Shown: positions 46,701-56,422, numbered from the stretch's first letter. The stretch: 64,000 nucleotides of DNA from Giardia muris (GCA_006247105.1 CM016928.1:1-64000), one strand, 5' to 3'. Made by a program: numbers and translations. Notes: generated by a model from the letters alone, not told the origin.

Positions 46701-47614
46701 TACAGACGAAGAGCGCAACGGTCGAGGCCCATAGCTACTTTGAGAAGATGTCTTTGACCTCCACTCCATTGGCGTACCAGTCCTTTTCCGTCCATTTCGC
46801 ACACTATCACCCGCTGACCTCAACGCTTCACTTTCATACCAGCTATAAGGTTGATAGCTCCACTTTTGGTGAGGTGATGAATGACTTCCTCCTTCAACCT
46901 TGTAGGCCTTTGCTTTGCGGGTTGAGCATTGTCAATTCCCACATGCTCCTCGCTTATGCGTACGATACTGAAAGGGCGAATCCGTTCACTTCGTTGATTC
47001 ACAACGTCTTCGCCGAGTTCAATAACCGTTTCTGTATGCCGACGCTGTTTGATATTACGACGATCACCCAGCTCTTCTCCAACGAGTACCTCAGCATTCA
47101 CCCAGTCCTGGCCAGCGACTACGTCTGTTTTCGATACAACCTCATCAACGTCCTAGAAGAACCATCTTATTCAATCGTCACCCCCACCTCCGTGCTGACA
47201 ATCACTCAAGTCCCGGGAGCCGACATCTTTATCATCACACGCATACTGAAACCGTCAAAGGATGAACAGAACGTCACGGCCTTGACCTCCAATCTGACGA
47301 GCCCCTTCTGTGTCTCCTCCTATACCCAGTACGTCAACCAGCTCGTATCCTCCCTGTCGAAGGAATACTCGTTCCAGTACAATAACCTCCCACTCAAGAC
47401 GTACTCAGCTTCCAGTCCTGCCTTCGGCGACGTCAACCACACGATGCAACTGGCCACCCTCGCGGAACTCCCCCTGGAGATGACCTCCCTCGCCATCGTA
47501 GCTCTTCTCTCCATCATTGCTTTTATCGTCTTGTTGGTGGGGATGAAACACATCGTCGAGACCACAGCGTTCGGGATGCGCATCCAACTATATTCTGACA
47601 TCGTGGCCATGTGA
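43730..47614 (+). CDS. Large single-pass membrane protein with possible Cache-like domain
   Basis: A 1,294-residue protein from ATG 43730. The N-terminus M-F-P-M-L-L-V-L-P-L-G-L-V is a signal peptide. A single membrane segment lies near the C-terminus (LAIVALLSIIAFIVLLVG), leaving a short cytosolic tail of about 20 residues. Between them is a huge ectodomain with few cysteines and many N-x-S/T sites. The stretch RPVFHHGLFLGVVACSLDLDLIPYF resembles the core strand pair of Cache domains (PVF...LLGVVGxD), as in calcium-channel alpha2-delta proteins, which share this overall layout. No clear VWA metal-ion motif is seen, so that link is weak. It could equally be a Giardia-specific surface or ER receptor. 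Confidence 0.75.
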   Translation: MFPMLLVLPLGLVSTGVYGVEVEPHREVISDLLSTVHDVNQKLTSFLRETTFTAKTGIETVVEAIRAYLTEKITILTSIQSVLNEMEPEEMIPENVAAPTYQNPTAPTFPDEEQGETTQEERLKALMYPTHVDMTTSCLTYLASNSEEEREGLLAYDLTSSLRRLTTFSMRMRRGKDLKAFVGDQAFLISKTGSTRVFPCTAHAYPHDGRFTVPYRSLYRIPAESYLDLLIDSSLVSGRRNREISRLMAATIINSVSGDTRIRLFLLSDRLTKIYEGQASLFNLTILSTVDHVDGLILRHTIYVSYLSSVAAASTVSIAAITGLYSSNKRWAVFRLPSETKVYLLQTNRELALDVYREDLNYSSSSLSSFLFSYLFQFGGQGASRQFTITRLANLVEQSTAWMHEYQRISNVQVIDLTNVTRLCLDGLTCDFRTPLEEVLAQFRQNDTLLIPSTLFSSALGYKETPFLARPVFHHGLFLGVVACSLDLDLIPYFSMSTTDEYLKKSIMGLINFRKDQFIYKTDHNEWLALRNSTDFFTPQSLFNPGFLRAETLSSYSSYFVTLLQVSHFVTPTPSLSSVHLLGTSLSSFLNEIQLLKLQTSCVSSVFTSSATSSSSSSSLGDAASTFLHALTGSCYYDSINKLIRMDGETGNGNEVDAQNQIEYVFCHLLTLPNGDNITFFMFLPLTDTDRRTGNSLGQQQYDEQELERLFKEQEAITPSLRQQITVNIPLDELDVVTDSYAFYSPYFAVRFQQDSIFSTLMKSLVFNETHMEELALDMTTATTPVYLSLLPSRAQYYRLAALYLSMVYNELIQLPEYGSSYEKFSNEICTSYHWFGSICIRLTTRSRTYTTSTFLVNHLRAKLGPQLLQVYDSTLGMYDYALLFYTVYPRDNLQDTLIIGKNVLFHEKKVLYEEVLQAGSQSSLSGSTGTSDPYGNSNNNNDDLSIDLRNLTCHSHCELEQSFLSFNYTQYNDWLRLEHPCIATTVLDTLQTKSATVEAHSYFEKMSLTSTPLAYQSFSVHFAHYHPLTSTLHFHTSYKVDSSTFGEVMNDFLLQPCRPLLCGLSIVNSHMLLAYAYDTERANPFTSLIHNVFAEFNNRFCMPTLFDITTITQLFSNEYLSIHPVLASDYVCFRYNLINVLEEPSYSIVTPTSVLTITQVPGADIFIITRILKPSKDEQNVTALTSNLTSPFCVSSYTQYVNQLVSSLSKEYSFQYNNLPLKTYSASSPAFGDVNHTMQLATLAELPLEMTSLAIVALLSIIAFIVLLVGMKHIVETTAFGMRIQLYSDIVAM

Positions 47615-47625
47615 GTATCCACGCA

Positions 47626-47817
47626 TCAGCGGTCCGAGTTCTCGGGAGACAAGGGGGTCGTGGCTAGCTCGAGGTATTCCACAGACGGGAGAAGAGGACT
47701 TGTCGAGACTCGAGTATAGCGCACCTCGTCGACTTCCGGGGCTAGATGTGGGATCGAGGCGTCAAGCTGCTCGGCCATTGAGGTTCCAGAGACCGCAGAT
47801 GTCTCCGTGTTACTCAT
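47626..47817 (-). CDS. Small hypothetical protein, 63 aa
   Basis: ATG 47817 opens M-S-N-T-E-T-S-A-V-S-G-T-S-M-A-E-Q-L, then a hydrophilic chain without domains. Support is contextual: it fills the gap neatly, ends 11 bp from the convergent 43730 gene, and is preceded by GGCATCAAAAATTGAGC, which has the A-rich box seen at other starts here. No homologue is recognised. It may not be real. Confidence 0.4.
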   Translation of the reverse strand: MSNTETSAVSGTSMAEQLDASIPHLAPEVDEVRYTRVSTSPLLPSVEYLELATTPLSPENSDR

Positions 47818-48071
47818 GCTCAATTTTTGATGCCGAACTTTCTAGGTCGAGGGGGATGAGAAGGAGGGAAGAAGGACCCTTAGAAAGACTTTCCCGAAGA
47901 TGAGGCTTCAACCATTCATGACCTAATCAGTAGAGTCGAACCTATTCTCATGATAAGTTCATAGGGTCCATGGGTTCAATGAGGCTCGCCTATTGGGCAT
48001 CACCCGCCAGTCCAGATCCCCATAGCATGAAGGCTAGAAGGGTAGTGTTCTGAAGGCAGAATAAACGGCGT

Positions 48072-51000
48072 ATGTCATGGCAGGCCTACCGTGACGAGGT
48101 TATTGGCCCAGCTAGTTGCATCCGGTCATCTGCTTGGCGGGAGGGTGCCCCACGAATCCTTCAGGTCCTAGTGGAACAGGCCTGGATTGAATATGACAGC
48201 CTGACGTCCCAGTACCTCTTTGGGGTCAAGGTTCCACACGTCACGTCGACCGTTTATGGGGGAGTTCCCATTGGAGAGGATGCACGGGCCGGGTTAGTCG
48301 AAGGAGACGAAGTCGTCGTTAATGTCAAAACCCTCTTTACGATTCTCTATTTGCACCTTCCTATACCCGGGATGACGACGGTGAACGTCTTCCTGGCGAA
48401 GAGAGATAAGCGTGGGCATACTTCCAAGCTCCAAGTATACTCCCTGGACTTGGACCAGCTTACAATGGAGCCGTTTGCTGGGACCGTTAGTTTATCCCCA
48501 CTTGTCACGGGTATCCTCACGCCGGCTCGAGTTTCCCTTCTATGTCGGTCACTCTTCCCTTCGGAACAGCATTGTGCTCGTCTTGAAGCGGATCTTGGTC
48601 TACGTGTCCAAGAGTATTATGGCACACTCGATTTGAAGCTAGAAACGGTCTTTCACCCACCACAGGACCCACCACACGCGGTACAGGAACAACCAGCTAA
48701 TCTTTTCCATGGTTCCTTATCAGCCCATATCCCAATGGCCAGTCAGCCATCTGCATTACGTAATCGTACTCAACGCTCCTTACTTGCTGGCCAGCTATCA
48801 AATGACTTCTTTCGTGACCTTCTCATCGAGAACCTCGCCAATTCCGATGATAATGTTTATTTATCTATCCTTTCCGCCGTCCGCTCACTCGACCTTTCAC
48901 ATCTAATCACCATCCTTGGCGGAGACCTATCGTTGGCAATGGCTATTGATGGGTACTCTCAGCATACAATCTCCGTTGCAACGAGCTTCCCTTGCAACAT
49001 CGGGGCACAAACCTTGAACGGGTTACAACACGAAGTCTTCAAGAGCGGTTCGCTCCTTCTTCGGCAGAACCCGCACCTTTTCCAAAACCCCGCAGACACC
49101 TTCAGTAACGGGATATATAACCTCATCCTGACGATGCTTCCGGGCTTAGATGTCATTGATGATGGGACACTACAGGACCTTTACCCAAACCTCAGTTCAT
49201 TGACCCTTGATGAGCGTTCATCCCTCCTTTCTGGGACGAAGTCCGATACAGACTCTTGCCCACTGTTACGCGCCCTAAGCATCATTGTGGAGAATGTTCG
49301 AGAACGACTGGATTGGATCCTGGCGTTTGGTGGACAAGGAACCTCGCCACGGTTCTCTCAAGAACTTGTGGGGATGTTACAAGACCTATTTGCCATCAGA
49401 ACGAATTGCTTCTTCATGCAGGAAGTCGTATTCGTCACGTACGATTGCAATGATCCTACCGCATCTATTGTCGCCTCCGGATTAAGGAGCACGAGTGCAA
49501 TACAATACATCCCTCTCCCATACCTTGGAGGTAGCGTCTCCGAGAGGGGGATTGCACAGCTTTTAGGACTAATTGGGATGTATAAAGAGCTTCTTTATCG
49601 TCTCCTACAGCCAGATGGCCTCCTTTCGTTCTCCGAGGATGATGATATCTATGACATAGTCATTGAGTCGCCCGATGGCTTGAGGACTTATGAAGGAGGG
49701 ACGACTCTAATAGAGAAGACTAATATTCATGCCTTAAGGACTCACCTCAACGGTCTCATTAACAGAATGATAACGTCATCAGATGCTCTCTCAACACACC
49801 CATCCCATCGAAGGACACAAGCACAGGTCCAATCCCAGACCTCAAAACAAGGCTTGCGTCTTCCCTTGCACCAGTTAATCCAGAACCTGGGGTATTCAAC
49901 AACGGGCCACTCAGATGATGATCAGCAAATCCGGACTGTCGTACAGGAAGGTCTTGATGTCCTTTATATTCCCACTTCCGCCGCCGCCGCTCATCCTTAC
50001 TTTCGCATCCTACATTTGGGAACCGGAACTGATCCAGCCCTTGGTGCTCTTCTAGGTGGGTTATCAATGCATGGGAAGAACGTTTGGAACTTCAATGATA
50101 CAGAGCCCGTCATCATCACGAGTACAGGTCACCACCTTCTCTCCCAATTGGTCCTAAGCGTGGTGAAGCTACTACAGACCTGCGCTCAACTCTGTCATAT
50201 AGAACTCACCTCAGGTCAAGCCGCGATCTTTTTACCGATCCCATTACCCGACCCCATTCATGCTCCCCTTTTCGAGGCCGCTTCTGATACCACCGCTCGA
50301 GGCTTATTCATGAGCCTTCTTGCACGAGAGACATCCTGTATCCGACGAGGCTCAATACATGACGTCATTCGGAATGTTGATACAACTTATGCTGACACTT
50401 TCGGGTCCTCCCGTTGGCTTGCCTTGATCCAGAACTACGTGTACGGTGTCGGCGAATGGGTGTATCGTAGCCTCACGGGCGAGACGGGGGGTGGGAATGT
50501 ACGAGACCGCCCAAGTGACACCTATGATCAAAGTACCACCGTTCTTGACATGACAAGGACACCTACAACCCCCTTTAGTGGGTCATACGCCCGTGCTCGT
50601 CGAAACCTGCGCACGGATTTGGAAGAGACGACAATCCGAGACGTGGGGGAGTATGGAGATAACGTGGATCCTCAACTCCGAGTCACACGATCGACTCAGG
50701 ACCAAGTCGTCGTGAAGGTATTGAAGGTTCTTGAGGCTGCGATCAATTCCGAGGTTTCAGCATACGTCACGGCCAAAGATGTGCTTTGTCACTCACCAAT
50801 GAGAATCATGGGATCTGTCATAACCAAGATGCCAACGAAAGAACCAGCTCCATGCCTTTCTACCCTCCTAAACCATCACCCGCCCGTGATAAGAGAGGCG
50901 GTTTCCTTAATTCGCCGCCCTATAGGCCGAACCCTCTTTGAAGCGTCAGTAGGCCCAGATAATACATTAGAATCGTCGAATATGGAACAAGACTTGAACT

Positions 51001-52106
51001 CCGAGAAGAAGTCTTCACAAGACCAAAACCCTCAAGGAAAACCCCCACACCTTTGGCAAGCGGTTGGTCCAACAAGCCTCACAGCCTGGTGCACCATCTT
51101 CCTATATAGGTGCGGATCTGGCCCTTATGGAGTCGACTCCCTTCGTGAGTGGCCTATCAGCATCGTCGTTGATAACACAACCCTGAAGTCGGAACATGGG
51201 TCACGACGGACCCTTTCCCGTGGCTCCTGGATCCATAATAAACTTGATGGCTTCGAAGTAGTAGCCACAATCCCCCTGGTCGATAAACACTCTGAAGGTA
51301 ACCTCGTCTCTTTGACAACTCAACCCCTCGAGATACGACGGAATGCTGACGAGCTCATCACCTGTTCTCCATACGTCAGTAACCCCTCAGAGGTGTTACG
51401 ATGGTACCTTTATGAGCTTTCTCTCCAATCCGGTCTGCCCCGAAGTCGTTTCCTTTGGCAAAGTGACCTTAATCTCGTACAACCTTCCATAGCGGCAGAT
51501 CCATCCGAGCTTAACATTGGGCATCTCTCTGGGGCTCGAACCCCACCAGTTCCTGATATGGGGGACGAGTCGGTCGTCACCGAGTTCATGGTAGCACACC
51601 CTGAGTCCGTTACCCCACGTTTGCATTGCAGTGTATCCATAGCACCCCAAACACCTGCCCCAACAACCGAGTCCATGCGGACAACGAAAAGACGAGCGCA
51701 TACACACACACTCAGGAGGACAACAGTACGACGTGGGACTGAAGAAGTCACAGGAGAGGATCTCGTAGACTTCGCTCCAAGTACAACACCGGATATCCTA
51801 TTTCGTGGGACTTCCGAATATGCAGCTTACAAGCACCGAATCCAGGGGTATATCGGCGTGGATCAGGCGGAGGAACGTCTCATCCTGCACTTGCCCCCCA
51901 TTATACAGCCCTACGTCACTCTTCCAAGTCGGAAGGGAAGGCGCGGAGATCCAAAGTATACGCGCGTTCAGGCTACAAGCCCTCGCCCGTTCGAGATCGT
52001 AGTTGACCACGCAGAGTTTTCGGTCTTAGTCTCGGGAATACAGGTGGCAAGGGAGATCGACGAGGTCGTCCTGCTTGGTAGCTTCAATGATGACGCCGAG
52101 GCATAG
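48072..52106 (+). CDS. Large hypothetical protein, 1,344 aa
   Basis: A single intact frame starting M-S-W-Q-A-Y-R-D-E. No signal peptide or membrane segment is visible, and composition is that of a globular or helical cytosolic protein. A Ser/Thr/Arg-rich stretch lies near the C-terminus (TTKRRAHTHTLRRTTVRRG). I recognise no domain. It has an FGGQGTSPRF segment near 49324 that echoes FGGQGASRQF in the upstream neighbour, but the surrounding sequence does not align. Its 3' end overlaps the convergent gene by 23 bp. About 240 bp of unassigned sequence precedes the ATG. Confidence 0.75.
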   Translation: MSWQAYRDEVIGPASCIRSSAWREGAPRILQVLVEQAWIEYDSLTSQYLFGVKVPHVTSTVYGGVPIGEDARAGLVEGDEVVVNVKTLFTILYLHLPIPGMTTVNVFLAKRDKRGHTSKLQVYSLDLDQLTMEPFAGTVSLSPLVTGILTPARVSLLCRSLFPSEQHCARLEADLGLRVQEYYGTLDLKLETVFHPPQDPPHAVQEQPANLFHGSLSAHIPMASQPSALRNRTQRSLLAGQLSNDFFRDLLIENLANSDDNVYLSILSAVRSLDLSHLITILGGDLSLAMAIDGYSQHTISVATSFPCNIGAQTLNGLQHEVFKSGSLLLRQNPHLFQNPADTFSNGIYNLILTMLPGLDVIDDGTLQDLYPNLSSLTLDERSSLLSGTKSDTDSCPLLRALSIIVENVRERLDWILAFGGQGTSPRFSQELVGMLQDLFAIRTNCFFMQEVVFVTYDCNDPTASIVASGLRSTSAIQYIPLPYLGGSVSERGIAQLLGLIGMYKELLYRLLQPDGLLSFSEDDDIYDIVIESPDGLRTYEGGTTLIEKTNIHALRTHLNGLINRMITSSDALSTHPSHRRTQAQVQSQTSKQGLRLPLHQLIQNLGYSTTGHSDDDQQIRTVVQEGLDVLYIPTSAAAAHPYFRILHLGTGTDPALGALLGGLSMHGKNVWNFNDTEPVIITSTGHHLLSQLVLSVVKLLQTCAQLCHIELTSGQAAIFLPIPLPDPIHAPLFEAASDTTARGLFMSLLARETSCIRRGSIHDVIRNVDTTYADTFGSSRWLALIQNYVYGVGEWVYRSLTGETGGGNVRDRPSDTYDQSTTVLDMTRTPTTPFSGSYARARRNLRTDLEETTIRDVGEYGDNVDPQLRVTRSTQDQVVVKVLKVLEAAINSEVSAYVTAKDVLCHSPMRIMGSVITKMPTKEPAPCLSTLLNHHPPVIREAVSLIRRPIGRTLFEASVGPDNTLESSNMEQDLNSEKKSSQDQNPQGKPPHLWQAVGPTSLTAWCTIFLYRCGSGPYGVDSLREWPISIVVDNTTLKSEHGSRRTLSRGSWIHNKLDGFEVVATIPLVDKHSEGNLVSLTTQPLEIRRNADELITCSPYVSNPSEVLRWYLYELSLQSGLPRSRFLWQSDLNLVQPSIAADPSELNIGHLSGARTPPVPDMGDESVVTEFMVAHPESVTPRLHCSVSIAPQTPAPTTESMRTTKRRAHTHTLRRTTVRRGTEEVTGEDLVDFAPSTTPDILFRGTSEYAAYKHRIQGYIGVDQAEERLILHLPPIIQPYVTLPSRKGRRGDPKYTRVQATSPRPFEIVVDHAEFSVLVSGIQVAREIDEVVLLGSFNDDAEA

Positions 52107-55100
52107 AGGAAATCGAGTCGAACTGCGTGAGTTCAACCCGGTCATCACCAGCACCATTTAGGCGAATGATCCTTTTTGCCGTATCCATGAGGCTGTTGGT
52201 GTCGAGGCCCTCGAGTTCCTCGACTGTAGCAGCCCGCATCCGGGCCATCAGCTGGCGGGTCGCCTCCTCACGTAGGGCTCGCTTCCGGCGCGCCTTCTCG
52301 GAGTCTGTCATCTGATCTTCCTCTTCGCGGTTCTTGAAGATGAGCTTGCTACTCCGTGCGATGGCAATGATCTCTGCCGTGAAGTCGGGGCGAGCCTCCT
52401 GGATGTTCTTAAGCACGAGAGCCCGCGTACCTATCCCACCACCGGGACGTGTGTCGCTTTGTTGCCAATGCTCGGCGGAGGCCAAGGTTTTTGGTGTATT
52501 GAGGTCTCCCTTCGCGTTTGCTAGCTTCAGTGAGTATTTCTGAGGTGGATCCTGAAGGATTGGACGTGCCAGGCTCGAAGAACAGTCCCGCCCAGTCGCT
52601 TTCGGCGGATTGATGTGTGTATGGCTGACGACGATCTTCTTTTTCCATTCTTCCCGCTCCTTTCGTTTAACCTCAGCACGATATTCCGCATCGTCTCGGA
52701 TAACCGACAGGAGCTTCCGCTTGTCGGTCTCGAAGTACTCAAGAGGTTGTGTCCAGGTGTGGAAGGCCGGTTGGTTGCGTGGGATTCCCTCGTTACTGGC
52801 CGGAGGTTGCGATAAGAGCATCCGTTGGGTCTGCTCCTCATCCCAGGGGTCTTGCAGATCATCCTTACGGTACTCCTCCACGGTAGTCTTATAATCATGC
52901 CGCCACTTCGAACCGGATTCGGCGAACGGGACGCTTTTCAGGTTCGGGGTCTTGACAAAGCGTCTCTCTCGGTCATACTCAGCCGTGTACCGTTTCGATG
53001 AGACAGGGAGGTGCAACAAGGGCTGGTTTCGGTACTCATCGTGCGTAGAATTGAAGCCCTTATGAGACATGTCTTCGGCGATGATCTCTCGCGCCTTGGA
53101 CAAGATATTCTGCTTCCCGAGAGTCTGGTTCGAGTACTGGAACTTTCGGCGCCCTGAGATCGCGTCGGAAATAAGGGTCTGTGCACTCGGCGGAAGGACA
53201 GTCTCACAGAGAATCGCCTCCACAACCTTCTCCTCAAGCTCACCGTCTCTACCTAGACTTCGCGATACAAGTGAGGTACTACCCGGTGGTACTGCTCGTG
53301 GATTTGTTCCCGTACGCAGTCGACTATGCCCAGAGATACTAGGAAAGGCGTCTCGCTCTCGGAAGCCATTGTCCCGAATGAGTTCGGAAACGAGTTGTGC
53401 AGTCATTCCCAAGGTCCCACCATATGGGGCTACGGTTGCAGCGTCCTTGGCGACATCGGAAAGGCCAAGCGACGATATTCCCTTCGTGCTTGTTGAGCGA
53501 CGAGAGGCCGTGCGAGGCTTCCCCGAAGGCCGGGTCCCCGGAGACGTGCTTTTCTTCGGCGATGTGGTGGTCCGGTCTGATGCGAGAAGGTTTGCATCCC
53601 GAAGTTGAAGAGGCAAGATACCCCCAATCCAGAGAAGAAGGCTTCTAACTTCTTGGCCGGTCAGGAATATATCTCTCTCCGCGAGCATCCGCATATCATA
53701 GGCGACTGGGGCATACGTGAATTGACTGCGTCTTCCCACTGGACTTGCCTGTTTGGAGGTCTCCTGCCGCGCAATCACGGTCAGCGAGAGGAGTTTTTCC
53801 AGATACCGGGAACTATTCCGATCTGCCGAGCCTGTGGTCCAGGAGCTTGACTGTTCGGAGATGACTTGGAGGCCCTGAACAAAACAGAAACGTTCCAGTG
53901 CCAATGACCAATCCGGACAGAGTCTCCGACGAAAACGAATGCTTGGGTCATGTTTGATGCAAGGCCCGACAAGAGTGTCTGAGGGGCTCTCGGTATCTCC
54001 GTCCAAGACCCTCTGGATGGGATTCAGTAGCGCTTGAAGTAGGCCTAGGCCTGCTGGAGCCTCGACATAGATGAGTTGGTAGCTGGAATCACACATATGC
54101 CAGCCTGTGATGAATGGGGCGACCGTGCTAGCCTCTATGGGAGAGCCGGCGACATTTGCGGCCACGCTCGTAAGAGTCAACGGCTTCAACAGGGTGGCAC
54201 ATTGTTGAAGGCGCTCGGGAGAGTCGGTATAAGTCAATAGCTCTGAGTCGGTGATCATCTTTGCCGTCAGCTTGTCTGGAGGGATAGCCCTGATAGGACT
54301 TTCCTCTCCCTTCCCCAAAAGCTGTGCGGCAAGGGTGGAGTTGAGGAGGCGGATTCCATTCAAGTTCAATTGAAGAGCCGTGGTAAATGCAGTCCGACAG
54401 GCGAGTAAGTCGTCCGGCTTGAGGTAGACGTAAGCTCGCTCGAAGTACCCAGTCTGGTCCGTTTCCGGCGGTGAAGTCAGTTGGGAAGCAAGTGCTATTT
54501 GTACATGCACCATGGCCGAATCCCAAGTACCAATTGGAAGCGTCTCTGGAGCGCTCTGTGCAGTTTGAAGCTTCTGCTTCCTGGCCATGCCCTCGCTTGC
54601 CAGGGCTGTCCCGTCCAACAGTTGGCCTGCACTGGTCTTGAAGCTAGGAGTGAGATTGATCCAACGGTCGATGACTCTATCTTCCTCAAGAAGGTCAACA
54701 AGAGATAGCACCCCCTCCGCCTCACATTGGAAGGGAGCAACGGACGTACTTTTCGCTTGATCCTGCTTTCCCAATGTGGGAGGTCTTACGACGTCGCGAA
54801 AACGAACCGTGACCGTCAAGGGTGTCTCAGAAAGGGAGACTCGTAATTGATCAACATCTCCTGGCTTTAAATAGGAGGTGGCGAAGCACAAGTCGACAGG
54901 GACTTCGGTTGATGAGATATACTTCATTCCGCTCGAGCGTGCGACTCCTGTGAGGTTCTCTACCCCTCGGAAGCCACCAAGTAGCTCCTGAGAAATAGGA
55001 GTGGAGGTTATGGATTGTCCACATAGTGTTGCTTGAACTTGTACGGCATCGAAGAAGGCTTCACGATAATCTATGCTCTGCGGGATAGAAAGACCACGGA

Positions 55101-55713
55101 GGGCGAGGACGCGTAGAACGAGGTAATTGCCAGTCTGAGCAACGACACTTCTAGGCAGGAAGGTGACTTGAGTATCGGGTGCTGGATGCATGGCCTTGTG
55201 AATTCGTAGATGCATTGTTCCTTTGAGCATGACCTTGTCACCACTTGTCAGGAGAAAGGTATCACGAATGGGTAGGTCCACAACTAACAAGGCGGAGAAG
55301 AACGAAAAGCTGTTATTACCGGGAGTCTTGTCCTCCTTCCCCTTCGTCGCTGGAGCCTCTAGCCGCAAGGAGCCACGCTCACCGATGAAAAGAGGGGCAA
55401 GGGTAAGGGGGTTACTGATAGGAACCTCTTCATCCAGTTCAGTAAGAAGTGTGTATTCCTCTGAAGGAGCCGTCGGTTTCGCTGCCCTAGCCTTTCCCGA
55501 CGCCGAACCTGGCTGTTGGCTTGGCTGCGATGATGGAGATGGAGTGCTAGTGGTCCAATATACTAAAGTGTGCCGAAGACCTCCAGGTAGAGCTAGAACT
55601 AGCTGAGGAGGAGGCTCATCTCGTGGTAGGGTGGACACCAGTGGGTCAAAGGAGAGCTGGAGCCGGAGGAAGACGCTTGGGGCAGCCTCCGCCGGCTTCG
55701 TACCCTTACTCAT
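52084..55713 (-). CDS. Large hypothetical protein, candidate cytoskeletal/flagellar, 1,209 aa
   Basis: ATG 55713 (MSKGTKPAEAAPSVFLRLQLSF) is chosen because the upstream 33 codons overlap the divergent HscB gene. The N-terminal ~350 residues have alternating beta-type hydrophobic patterns (FLRLQLSFDPLV, YLVLRVLALRGL, LTVTVRFRDV), suggesting C2-like folds. The middle is helical, and the C-terminal ~250 residues are charged with W/Y-containing segments (YRAEVKRKEREEWKKK) as in axonemal proteins such as CFAP92/CFAP70-type proteins. That comparison is only an impression. The end MPRRHH overlaps the convergent 48072 gene by 23 bp. Confidence 0.75.
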   Translation of the reverse strand: MSKGTKPAEAAPSVFLRLQLSFDPLVSTLPRDEPPPQLVLALPGGLRHTLVYWTTSTPSPSSQPSQQPGSASGKARAAKPTAPSEEYTLLTELDEEVPISNPLTLAPLFIGERGSLRLEAPATKGKEDKTPGNNSFSFFSALLVVDLPIRDTFLLTSGDKVMLKGTMHLRIHKAMHPAPDTQVTFLPRSVVAQTGNYLVLRVLALRGLSIPQSIDYREAFFDAVQVQATLCGQSITSTPISQELLGGFRGVENLTGVARSSGMKYISSTEVPVDLCFATSYLKPGDVDQLRVSLSETPLTVTVRFRDVVRPPTLGKQDQAKSTSVAPFQCEAEGVLSLVDLLEEDRVIDRWINLTPSFKTSAGQLLDGTALASEGMARKQKLQTAQSAPETLPIGTWDSAMVHVQIALASQLTSPPETDQTGYFERAYVYLKPDDLLACRTAFTTALQLNLNGIRLLNSTLAAQLLGKGEESPIRAIPPDKLTAKMITDSELLTYTDSPERLQQCATLLKPLTLTSVAANVAGSPIEASTVAPFITGWHMCDSSYQLIYVEAPAGLGLLQALLNPIQRVLDGDTESPSDTLVGPCIKHDPSIRFRRRLCPDWSLALERFCFVQGLQVISEQSSSWTTGSADRNSSRYLEKLLSLTVIARQETSKQASPVGRRSQFTYAPVAYDMRMLAERDIFLTGQEVRSLLLWIGGILPLQLRDANLLASDRTTTSPKKSTSPGTRPSGKPRTASRRSTSTKGISSLGLSDVAKDAATVAPYGGTLGMTAQLVSELIRDNGFRERDAFPSISGHSRLRTGTNPRAVPPGSTSLVSRSLGRDGELEEKVVEAILCETVLPPSAQTLISDAISGRRKFQYSNQTLGKQNILSKAREIIAEDMSHKGFNSTHDEYRNQPLLHLPVSSKRYTAEYDRERRFVKTPNLKSVPFAESGSKWRHDYKTTVEEYRKDDLQDPWDEEQTQRMLLSQPPASNEGIPRNQPAFHTWTQPLEYFETDKRKLLSVIRDDAEYRAEVKRKEREEWKKKIVVSHTHINPPKATGRDCSSSLARPILQDPPQKYSLKLANAKGDLNTPKTLASAEHWQQSDTRPGGGIGTRALVLKNIQEARPDFTAEIIAIARSSKLIFKNREEEDQMTDSEKARRKRALREEATRQLMARMRAATVEELEGLDTNSLMDTAKRIIRLNGAGDDRVELTQFDSISSMPRRHH

Positions 55714-55729
55714 ACGATTTTTCCCTCGG
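55714..55729. promoter_or_regulatory. 16-bp bidirectional start region
   Basis: Only ACGATTTTTCCCTCGG separates the ATGs of the 55713 (minus) and HscB (plus) genes. The T run gives an A-rich box for the minus-strand start. Confidence 0.5.
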
Positions 55730-56422
55730 ATGCTTACCCGAGTACCGGCTTCTCTCTCCGGTCTCGTCCGCTGCCTGCGGGGGCACTGCTGGCGCTGCCG
55801 GGCGCCGGCCAAGGCGCTCTTCTGCGAGCAGTGTCAAGCCCCGCTCCCAGTTCCAAGCAACCTGGATCATTTTCGTCTATTAGGCGTTCCGACTGAGTAT
55901 TCACTTGACCAGAAGGAGCTTGGGCGACGGTTTCGGCAGCTCCAGGCGCGGGTGCATCCGGATGCGCTTCCCCGCTTCAATGTGGGAAGGGCGGGATCTA
56001 CAACGTCATCTGATGAAGAGTATGCCCTCTCACTCGCCAGTACGTTATCAGCACGCCTTAATAACGCATATGACACGCTCCGGGATGATATGCGGCGGGC
56101 GGAGTACGTGGCCTCCTTACAGAACATATCGGCGGCCGCAGCCTCTCCTGCGTTGCTCATTGATCAACTAGTCATGCGAGATCAGATCGAAAAGAGTGCA
56201 AAGGACCGGGATGTTTCAACCTTGGAACGGATGCAAGAGGCGTTGAAGGAGAGGTTCCAAGTGGCATCACAAGCGTTTGGTGAGGCCCTCGTATCCAAGG
56301 ACCCGACTACCATGGGTCATCTTCTTTGTGAGATGCGCTTTGTAACCTCGACTCTAACAGACTTGAAGCGGAGGATCAGTGGGATTGATATTCTATCGGA
56401 TACCCAGCTGGAAGATGCTTGA
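55730..56422 (+). CDS. HSCB: Fe-S cluster co-chaperone HscB/Jac1 (mitosomal J-protein)
   Basis: A 230-residue protein from ATG 55730. The N-terminus MLTRVPASLSGLVRCLRG is Arg-rich and amphipathic, like a mitosomal targeting signal. A tetracysteine knuckle follows (C20-x2-C23, C32-x2-C35), as in eukaryotic HSC20. The J-domain starts D-H-F-R-L-L-G-V-P and has H-P-D at 76-78 for Hsp70 stimulation. The C-terminal three-helix region binds the scaffold IscU in known members. Its role is to hand Fe-S clusters from IscU to Hsp70 in the ISC pathway, the one pathway retained by Giardia mitosomes. An upstream in-frame GTG at 55631 would overlap the neighbour and destroy the leader, so it is rejected. 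Confidence 0.88.
   Translation: MLTRVPASLSGLVRCLRGHCWRCRAPAKALFCEQCQAPLPVPSNLDHFRLLGVPTEYSLDQKELGRRFRQLQARVHPDALPRFNVGRAGSTTSSDEEYALSLASTLSARLNNAYDTLRDDMRRAEYVASLQNISAAAASPALLIDQLVMRDQIEKSAKDRDVSTLERMQEALKERFQVASQAFGEALVSKDPTTMGHLLCEMRFVTSTLTDLKRRISGIDILSDTQLEDA

Noticed and set aside
47930..48020. Possible tRNA (GGGTTCAATG and a CTCATGA loop)
   Set aside because: I tried both strands; neither acceptor, anticodon nor T stems pair properly.
44857..49352. FGGQG motif shared by the 43730 and 48072 genes as evidence of paralogy
   Set aside because: Only about ten residues match, and flanking sequence does not align. Likely chance.
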